Positions 56,294 through 64,000 of a DNA stretch of 64,000 nt are shown one piece after another; within the stretch, counting starts at the first letter, position 1; every line of letters begins with the position of its first letter. The translations under genes and the position numbers were made by a program. Location of the stretch: contig JAOTOM010004755.1 in the NCBI GenBank assembly GCA_034440615.1, positions 1 to 64,000 of the forward strand, read 5' to 3'. The notes beneath the pieces were generated by a model. The model did not search any database and was not told the DNA's origin. It saw only the letters and a list, made by a program, of their open reading frames with translations. The stretch comes from Ashinkailepas kermadecensis (taxonomy: Eukaryota > Arthropoda > Thecostraca > Neolepadidae).

Positions 56294-56568
56294 CTGCTTG
56301 CGCCGGTGTGTGGGACCTGCCTGCTGCGTGAGGTAGTAGTTGAAGATGGCGACTGACGGCGTCGAGTCGTGTGCAATCTCCAGGTGGTATTTGATGAGTG
56401 TCTCGTAGATGAGAGAGTACGGCGCAACGGCGATGTGCATTTTGGAGCGGACCATCAGGTCGATCTGAGACACGATCCTGGTCATGTTGTCCAAGTCCTC
56501 GTCGGGGATGTCGTCGCGGAGGCCAGCCGGAGACGGCCAGCAGGTCGGCATCATCTGTAGCAGGCGCA
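56294..56568 (-). CDS. FAM194-like gene, exon 4
   Basis: Acceptor 'cgacatgcag' before TGCGCCTG. It encodes RLLQMMPTCWPSPAGLRDDI, then PDEDLDNMTRIVSQIDLMVR, SKMHIAVAPYSLIYETLIKY and HLEIAHDSTPSVAIFNYYLT. The well-ordered, conserved-looking part suggests a folded N-terminal domain. The donor 'AAGCAG|gtctcg' was chosen for phase 0 into exon 5; 'GCAG|gtccca' (56316) would be out of phase. Entry phase is 1. Confidence 0.85.
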
Positions 56569-57389
56569 CTGCATGTCGCCATGTCGCCCGGTGGGGAAAT
56601 GTAGCAAAAGCGAGGTGCTGTTGCTACAGTTGGGGATGTGAGACGCTGGCGGATCTGGGCAGATGGAAGAGGGTAATTGTCCTCTTCCTTCCCAATGTCA
56701 AGAGTCTGGCAATCTGGGCATTCCAAATTGTATTTTTTCACATATATTTTAGAACACCGATATAAAACTGTTATATGAGATATTTTGTATGCGTATTATT
56801 TGTCTTAACTTGCTGGTGGAGACCTCTCTGAGGCTTTTAGTCCGCAATATATGTCCTGTCAAGAGTATCTAGTGCACACCATGGGCGTTGTTTTATATAC
56901 TTTTGGGGAGCAAGTGCCCCCTCAATGTTGTCTTTGCCCCACCCACTCCCACAATAATTGACCCCACATGGGACCCTATGGAGTGTGCCCCCAATTAATT
57001 TGGGCCACACATTGCCTGCATGTATTTTGCCTCCCCCCTCCCAATAATTTTCAGAAATGAACGCACCATGCCATTACACATGGCATGGTGCGATATGTCA
57101 GGACCCCATGGCTGTGCTATGTCAGCACCCCACGTGGGAGTGATATGGTATCCCTGCACCTCAAACAGGAGAATGTACTTAGCAGGGCCCACGTTGGAGT
57201 AGCATGGTATATCAGCACCACATGTACGGGGACGCGATAGTCAGCACCATACGTGGGAGTTGCATAGTATCTCGGTATATCACGACTGAAAGGCAATTCG
57301 CAGTTTCTGCATCATTAATTGCTTACTGGTGGATAGGAATATAGAACTATGCTCATTCCCCGGACGCACTATGAGTGTCACCCGGGGCT
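56569..57389. other. Intron 3, no gene recognised
   Basis: Contains three or four imperfect repeats of 'atgtcagcacc(c)cacgtgggagt' + 'gatatggtatc' at 57090-57270. No exon or element was recognised. Confidence 0.5.
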
Positions 57390-58125
57390 GTACTGTACTG
57401 CCGACCGTGCCCACAACAAGTGTCACCAGAGTGTGTACTGTACTGCCGAACGTGCCCACAACAAGTGTCACCAGAGTGTGTACTGTACTGCCGAACGTGC
57501 CCACAACAAGTGTCACCAGAGTGTGTACTGTACTGCCGAACGTGCCCACAACAAGTGTCACCAGAGTGTGTACTGTACTGCCGAACGTGCCCACAACAAG
57601 TGTCACCAGAGTGTGTACTGTACTGCCGAACGTGCCCACAACAAGTGTCACCAGAGTGTGTACTGTACTGCCGAACGTGCCCACAACAAGTGTCACCAGA
57701 GTGTCTACTGTCCTGCCGAACGTGTCCACAACAAGTGTCACCAGAGTGTGTACTGTACTGCCGAACGTGCCCACAACAAGTGTCACCAGAGTGTGTACTG
57801 TACTGCCGAACGTGCCCACAACAAGTGTCACCAGAGTGTGTACTGTACTGCCGAACGTGCCCACAACAAGTGTCACCAGAGTGTCTACTGTGCTGCCGAA
57901 CGTGCCCACAAGTGTCACCAGAGTGTGTACTGTACTGCCGAACGTGCCCACAACAAGTGTCACCAGAGTGTGTACTGTACTGCCGAACGTGCCCACAACA
58001 AGTGTCACCAGAGTGTGTACTGTACTGCCGAACGTGCCCACAACAAGTGTCACCAGAGTGTGTACTGTACTGCCGAACGTGCCCACAACAAGTGTCACCA
58101 GAGTGTCTACTGTACTGCCTGACGT
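57390..58125 (-). repeat. 45-bp minisatellite, about 16 units
   Basis: Unit 'ccgaacgtgcccacaacaag' + 'tgtcaccagagtgtgtactgtactg'. All six frames stay open, giving false ORFs of 250-360 residues. The core 'cgtgcccacaa..gtgtcaccagag' is shared with the 42-bp array next to exon 3, so the two arrays have a common origin. Confidence 0.96.
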
Positions 58126-58224
58126 GACCAAAGACAAGTGCCACCAGAGTCTGTACTGTACTGCCTGACATTCCTGAAACCAGTGTCGCTAGAGACTGCA
58201 TATCACTGCCTGACGTGACTCGAG

Positions 58225-58817
58225 CAAGCATCACCAGAGGCTGTACCGAGCCAGCAGACATGCCCACAAGTGTCACCAGAGCCGTACTGAGCCAGCAGAC
58301 GTGCCCACAAGTGTCACCAGAGGCTGTACCGAGCCAGCAGACGTGCCCACAAGTGTCACCAGAGGCTGTACCGAGCCAGCAGACGTGCTCACAAGTGTCA
58401 CCAGAGCCGTACTGAGCCAGCAGACGTGCCCACAAGTGTCACCAGAGGCTGTACCGAGCCAGCAGACGTGCCCACAAGTGTCACCAGAGGCTGTACTGAG
58501 CCAGCAGACGTGCTCACAAGTGTCACCAGAGCCGTACTGAGCCAGCAGACGTGCCCACAAGCATCACCAGAGGCTGTACCGAGCCAGCAGACGTGCCCAC
58601 AAGTGTCACCAGAGGCTGTACCGAGCCAGCAGACGTGCTCACAAGTGTCACCAGAGCCGTACTGAGCCAGCAGACGTGCCCACAAGCATCACCAGAGGCT
58701 GTACCGAGCCAGCAGACGTGCCCACAAGTGTCACCAGAGGCTGTACCGAGCCAGCAGACGTGCCCACAAGTGTCACCAGAGCCGTACCGAGCCAGCAGAC
58801 GTGCCCACAAGTGTCAC
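58225..58817 (-). repeat. 42-bp array of the exon 3 end and donor
   Basis: About 14 units. On the minus strand each reads 'gtctgctggctcggtacagc' + 'ctctg|gtgacacttgtgggcac', matching the end of exon 3. The period is 14 codons, and the exon frame stays open through the array. Confidence 0.95.
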
Positions 58818-58959
58818 CAGAGCCGTACCGAGCCAGCAGACTTGCCTTCTCCGACTGGGTTCTGACGGCCGGCGGCTGGATCAGCTGCTCCGTGTCGTCG
58901 TCCTCAGTCACCCGACACGGACGGCTCTCCATCAGACTCCGGCACAGAATGCGCGCCAC
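58818..58959 (-). CDS. FAM194-like gene, exon 3
   Basis: Acceptor 'ggctgacag' before GTGGCGCG. It encodes VARILCRSLMESRPCRVTED, DDTEQLIQPPAVRTQSEK and ASLLARYGS. Two donors compete: 'GGCTCTG|gtgaca' at 58818 gives phase 1 as exon 4 requires, while 'GAGAAG|gcaagt' at 58846 is a near-perfect GC-type donor but ends in phase 0. I chose the first for phase. Entry phase 0 fits exon 2. Confidence 0.8.
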
Positions 58960-59408
58960 CTGTCAGCCACATAACAAAGCAGCACATGTGTTGTTTTGTG
59001 ATTGCACAGACACAGATACATCGCCACACCAGGTGCACCTGGTGTGACTGACTTATGTACCGGTACACTCCAGTCCTGGTGACTGACTTATGTACCGGCA
59101 CACTCCAATCAAGCAATGGGCTAGGTAGCTCCATACTGCAAGCCCCACTCGTCTTAACATCTGGAGTCATGGGAGTGGACCAGCCTGAGTACTGCCGTTT
59201 TCTAAAAATCACCGATCGATACGGTTTCCATTATTGCTGAGCGAGAACAGATAAGGAAATATTCAACCTCCTTAGCGGATCTAAAGATGAACAGAAGATT
59301 GCAGGATGTGTAATTAATGAGATTTTTGTGCATATAAAATAAAGCATAGGAATTCACGGGGCCATCAGTGTTGCTCAAATATAATAACATGAATGATTTA
59401 AAAAAAAG
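58960..59408. other. Intron 2, part
   Basis: Holds a short tandem duplication 'gtgactgacttatgtaccgg(t/c)acactccag/aatc' at 59045-59110. No coding region was recognised. Confidence 0.5.
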
Positions 59409-59615
<207 letters not shown>

Positions 59616-59784
59616 GATATATAAATATTGTTTATAAACAATGAACCTTGCCATTACTTTCCCCCTCCACCACCTCATTCCAAATTTTACACAGCTTTGT
59701 CAGTACTGATGAATAATTAATTGCTGAATTAGCGAGCTGAATTGCCGTGGGTGTAGGGACACTTTGAGTATAGAAGCTCAGTGT

Positions 59785-60320
59785 GCCTGGGAATACACCC
59801 GAAGGGGAGCACAGTGCGTCGGGGAATACACCTGAAGGGGAGCACAGTGGGCCGGGGAATACATCTGAAGGGGAACACAGTAGGCAGGGGAATACACCTG
59901 AAGGGAAGTACAGTAGGTCGAGGAATACACCTGAAGGAGAGCATAGTAGGTCGGGGAATACACCAAAAGGGGAGCACAGTAGGCCGAGGAATGCACCTGA
60001 AGGGGAGCACAATGTGCCGGGGATACACATGAAGGGAACACTGTGTCGGGTAGTATACCTGAAGGGGAGCACAGTAGACCAGGGAATACACCCGAAGGGG
60101 AGCACAGTAGGCCGGGGAATATACCTGAAGGGGAGCATAGTGTGCCGGGGAATACATCTGAAGGGGAGCACAGTAGGCCGGGGAAAATACCTGAAGGGAA
60201 CACAGTGTGCCGGGGAATACATCTGAAGGGGAGCACAGTAGGCCGGGGAATATACCTGAAGGGAGCACAGGGTGCCGGGGAATACATCTGAAGGGGAGCA
60301 CAATGTGCCGGGGAACATAC
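59785..60320 (-). repeat. 33-bp array of the exon 2 end and donor
   Basis: About 16 units. On the minus strand each reads 'CTTCAG|gtatattccccggc' + 'ctactgtgctcc', matching the end of exon 2 and its donor 'CTTCAG|gtatgttccccggc'. The period is 11 codons and the exon frame stays open for most of the array. Confidence 0.95.
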
Positions 60321-60468
60321 CTGAAGAGCCTCATCCGTATTGAGGCGCTGCAGCGCAGCTAGTACTTTCACCAGGCAGGAGCGGCGGTCAAGCAGTAAAA
60401 CCTCACTTGAGGTGGTCTGTGTGCCCTCCGTCCTCAATACCTCCGTCGTGGACGTGGATACTGTCGCA
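60321..60468 (-). CDS. FAM194-like gene, exon 2
   Basis: Acceptor 'tgtgatggcag' before TGCGACAG and a strong donor 'CTTCAG|gtatgt'. It encodes TVSTSTTEVLRTEGTQTTSS, EVLLLDRRSCLVKVLAALQR and LNTDEALQ; the second half is helical. Entry phase 2 fits exon 1 and exit phase 0 fits exon 3. Both flanks are arrays built from its own edges. Confidence 0.85.
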
Positions 60469-60471
60469 CTG

Positions 60472-62485
60472 CCATCACATACCGTCACTCTGTTAACACA
60501 CACCGTCACACTGCCATAACATGCCATCATACTGTTGTCACATATCGTCACATTGTTGTCACATACCGTCACACTGTTGTGACATACCGTCACATTTGTG
60601 TTGCATTCCACCACACTGGTGTCACATACCGTCACATTGTTGCCACATTCCACCACACTTATCGCATACCGTCACACTGTTATCACACACCGTCACACTG
60701 TTATCACACACCGTCACTGTTGTCACATTCCACCGCACTGTTATCACATACCGTCACACTGTTATCACACACCGTCACTGTTGTCACATTCCACCGCACT
60801 GTTATCACATACCGTCACACTGTTATCACACACCGTCACACTGTTGTCACATTCAACCGCACTGTTATCACATACCGTCACACTGTTATCACACACCGTC
60901 ACGCTGTTGTCACATTCCACCGCACTGTTATCACATACCGTCACACTGTTATCACACACCGTCACGCTGTTGTCACATTCCACCGCACTGTTATCACATA
61001 CCGTCACACTGTTATCACATACCGTCACACTGTTATCACACACCGTCACATGCTGTCACATTCCACCGCACTGTTATCACATACCGTCACACTGTTATCA
61101 CACACCGTCACACTGTTGTCACATTCCACCGCACTGTTATCACACACCGTCACACTGTTATCACACACCGTCACACTGTTATCACACACCGTCACACTGT
61201 TATCACATACCGTCACACTGTTATCACACACCGTCACACTGTTGTCACATTCCACCGCACTGTTATCACACACCGTCACACTGTTATCACACACCGTCAC
61301 ACTGTTATCACACACCGTCACGCTGTTGTCACATTCCACCGCACTGTTATCACATACCGTCGCACTGTTATCACATACCGTCACACTGTTATCACACACC
61401 GTCACACTGTTATCACACACCGTCACACTGTTATCACATACCGTCACACTGTTATCACACACCGTCACACTGTTGTCACATTCCACCGCACTGTTATCAC
61501 ACACCGTCACACTGTTATCACACACCGTCACACTGTTATCACACACCGTCACGCTGTTGTCACATTCCACCGCACTGTTATCACATACCGTCGCACTGTT
61601 ATCACATACCGTCACACTGTTATCACACACCGTCACACTGTTATCACACACCGTCACACTGTTATCACACACCGTCACACTGTTATCACACACCGTCACA
61701 CTGTTATCACATACCGTCACACTGTTATCACACACCGTCACACTGTTATCACACACCGTCACACTGTTATCACACACCGTCACACTGTTATCACATACCG
61801 TCACACTGTTATCACACACCGTCACACTGTTATCACATACCGTCACACTGTTATCACACACCGTCACACTGTTATCACATACCGTCACACTGTTATCACA
61901 CACCGTCACACTGTTGTCACATTCCACCGCACTGTTATCACACACCGTCACACTGTTGTCACATTCCACCGCACTGTTATCACACACCGTCACACTGTTA
62001 TCACACACCGTCACACTGTTATCACATACCGTCACACTGTTATCACATACCGTCACACTGTTATCACACACCGTCACACTGTTATCACACACCGTCACAC
62101 TGTTATCACACACCGTCACACTGTTATCACATACCGTCACACTGTTATCACACACCGTCACACTGTTGTCACATCCCACCGCACTGTTATCACATACCGT
62201 CACACTGTTATCACACACCGTCACACTGTTGTCACATTCCACCGAACTGTTATCACACACCGTCACACTGTTATCACACACCGTCACACTGTTATCACAT
62301 ACCGTCACACTGTTATCACACATCGTCACACTGTTGTCACATTCCACCGCACTGTTATCACATACCGTCACACTGTTATCACACACCGTCACACTGTTGT
62401 CACATTCCACCGCACTGTTATCACACACCGTCACGCTGTTGTCACATGCCGTTGCGCCGTTGTCACATGTCGTCACACTTTTGTC
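60472..62485 (-). repeat. 21-bp array of the exon 2 acceptor, about 90 units
   Basis: On the minus strand each unit reads 'tgtgacggtatgtgataaca' + 'g', the same as the exon 2 acceptor 'gacggtatgtgatggcag|TGCGACAG'. Variants: 'gtgtgtgat', 'gcggtggaatgtgacaac'. Because the unit is seven codons, all six frames stay open, producing false proteins up to 659 residues (HRHTVIT, CDNSVTV). Each unit also contains a donor-like 'gacg|gtatgt'. Confidence 0.97.
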
Positions 62486-63660
62486 ACATTGTGCTCTTGA
62501 TTTTGTTAATGGAATTACACAATTTCTTTAAAAGGTAGTTTCTTCCAAATTTCTCGATACATCCATATTCGTTAATGCGTTGTTGAACTAATGAAAGAGA
62601 CCGGCTGAACTTCCCTGTGGATTGCAAACATAGATCTGCAGTGCTATGGCGATGTACATTAACGTGTCCCACTGTTCGAAGAAAAAAAAATTCCGAGCAC
62701 TTCCACCTCAGGCAATTCCCATTCTATGATCCATTTTACCCAAGGTATTCCGTGTTCGTGACTTAGTCGGTAATGATAATCTCTGAGTAGCAGATGAAGT
62801 TATCGCTGCAAAGTCTCTTCAAGTACGCTGGTTTTCCATTGACCCAGTAGTGGTAAGCGCTGTCAGTGCGTCGTTTTTCTGTTTGTATTTGAGCTAGAGT
62901 TATGAAACAAAAATGTTGCGTTGCTCATCGTCTGCTCTATCGTCTGATATATAGTTTGAAGTTTATCAGCACTAGGGGGGGGGGAGGGGGGCTCTCCCAC
63001 TGTCCAAAAATGTATCGCCTTTCCTGAACTAAGCAAGTGAGGCCCTTGTGATTTGGGGGACTGTTTCTTTACAATAATTTGGAATAAGTCGGTTAAATAT
63101 TGAATATCAAACGATAACTTCGCCATCTAGTGGCGACAAATTGAAGCAGTGTTCGGTAACTTACACAACATTAACGCAGACAATTCCGAATATTGCGTGA
63201 CCTGATATAATTTAAGGTGACTTGTGGCCAGAATCGCGAGGATTATGATAACAGAACGTATGTAGCGTTTTCCTGACCTAAATTTGACTTTTTGCGGGGA
63301 AGTTAAAACAATACATATATTTGTTGGACATTGGCCAAGGTTTCCACACAGTGACCTTCAGAGGTCACAGCTCAAGGTCATCTTTTCAGGACATGTAAAG
63401 TACATATGTGTACATATGTGTACCAAGTTTCGTAAGAATTAATTGAAGGGTTTGGAAGTTACATATGGGGATGGTGCTGGAGCAGACCCCCCCCCCCCCC
63501 CCCCCCCCACACACACACACTAGTTCTGAGATGACAAAAACCAAGTACATATAGGGCTAACAAATTTGTTCCTGTACAGTTGACTGCAAAAGTATCGCAT
63601 TCGCTCCTAATACGTCATAAGTATTCGGCTCCGTCAGTTGTATTGTATATTGCACAAATG
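62486..63660. other. Intron 1, part; no gene recognised
   Basis: AT-rich with G and C runs (62977-62991; 63487-63509 C run followed by a CA run). No exon or element ends were recognised. Confidence 0.45.
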
Positions 63661-63663
63661 TCG

Positions 63664-63862
63664 ATGCAAACGCACAACTCGGCATGGTGCTCTCGATCGC
63701 CAGGAGTCAGGCCAGCACAGCACATGGTGTCGACAAACGGTTACAAATTCATGTACATTTATCTTACACAGACGCACAACAAGGTGAGGCATTCTCGATC
63801 ACTCAGTACAGCACTCAGAGCAGCCTGGTTTCTACAAACGGTTACAAGTTCATGTAGCATTC
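63664..63862. repeat. Two-copy tandem duplication next to exon 1
   Basis: 'gcatggtgctctcgatcgcc...acaaacggttacaaattcatgta' is followed about 110 bp later by 'gcattctcgatcactcagta...acaaacggttacaagttcatgta'. The second copy ends about 10 bp from the exon 1 donor. This may be the earliest stage of the edge amplification seen at other exons. Confidence 0.7.
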
Positions 63863-63873
63863 TTTGGTGTGAC

Positions 63874-64000
63874 CGAGTTTTCCTGTGCCATTCCACGAAC
63901 TGAACCAAATCTTCAAGCTGTTCCGCATCCTGGGTCCGGTCCATCAGGTCCTGCAGCAGCTCGATCCCTCGTTCGGCGCCGTCGTTCACCACCGCCAGCT
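63874..64000 (-). CDS. FAM194-like gene, first exon in window (exon 1, partial)
   Basis: Continues beyond the window edge. It encodes LAVVNDGAERGIELLQDLMD, RTQDAEQLEDLVQFVEWHRK and TR, an acidic helical segment. The donor 'AAACTCG|gtcaca' is weak by consensus, but it ends in phase 2 exactly as exon 2 needs, giving the Arg codon CG|T. The frame also remains open past it to 63759, so the exon end is not certain. Confidence 0.7.

Noticed and set aside
57329..58435. Open frames of 250-360 residues on both strands
   Set aside because: By-products of 45- and 42-bp arrays whose periods are multiples of three.
60472..62485. CRISPR-like appearance of regular repeats
   Set aside because: The units are contiguous with no unique spacers and the genome is eukaryotic. 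They match the exon 2 acceptor.
60521..62538. Several open frames of 640-660 residues rich in HRHTVIT or SHCYHTP
   Set aside because: They are readings of a 21-bp tandem repeat in which every frame is open. They lack complexity and no domain is present.

Overview
This is a eukaryotic, intron-rich and repeat-rich genomic window. GC-rich third codon positions in the exons, I/Jockey-group LINEs, a pogo element and many minisatellites suggest an arthropod, perhaps a crustacean such as a barnacle; this taxonomic guess is weak. Nothing here looks bacterial: there are no operons, rRNAs, CRISPR arrays or recognisable tRNAs.

The main host gene lies on the minus strand and spans at least 64,000 to 15,792. 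Its 5' end is outside the window. I could place 15 exons, including the terminal exon and stop codon. Exons 10-14 carry a FAM194-type domain (the C3orf20/ERICH6 family, molecular function unknown to me). Intron phases agree at every junction I could test except exon 7 to exon 8, where a small exon is probably missing. A second host locus on the plus strand (about 7.9-8.9 kb) has one clear exon of a DCN1-like (DCUN1D3-type) cullin-neddylation protein and one probable second exon.

The most unusual feature is that at nine exon edges of the FAM194-like gene the exon edge plus its splice site has been amplified into a tandem array. The periods are 21, 26, 33, 42/45, 43, 57, 65, 67 and 98 bp. These arrays, and not genes, account for the very long open frames at 17.8-18.6, 57.3-58.9 and 59.8-62.5 kb. 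Two further very large arrays (12.8-14.85 kb, 38 bp; 41.6-46.66 kb, 28/29 bp) have no assigned exon edge.

Mobile elements: a 3,044-bp pogo-like DNA transposon with 25-bp inverted repeats and a TA target duplication (2,567-5,610) sits inside a degraded LINE copy, and an uninterrupted homologue at 1-370 shows the empty site. Two long I-clade-like LINEs (A, 18,695-24,670; B, 24,671-31,012) plus a 3' fragment lie head to tail inside the exon-13 minisatellite. Shorter LINE pieces lie at 10.0-10.96, 31.94-34.46, 48.55-48.83 and 50.6-52.3 kb. All recognisable LINE pieces read on the plus strand, antisense to the FAM194-like gene. A ubiquitin-specific-protease pseudogene lies at 52.4-52.7 kb on the minus strand.
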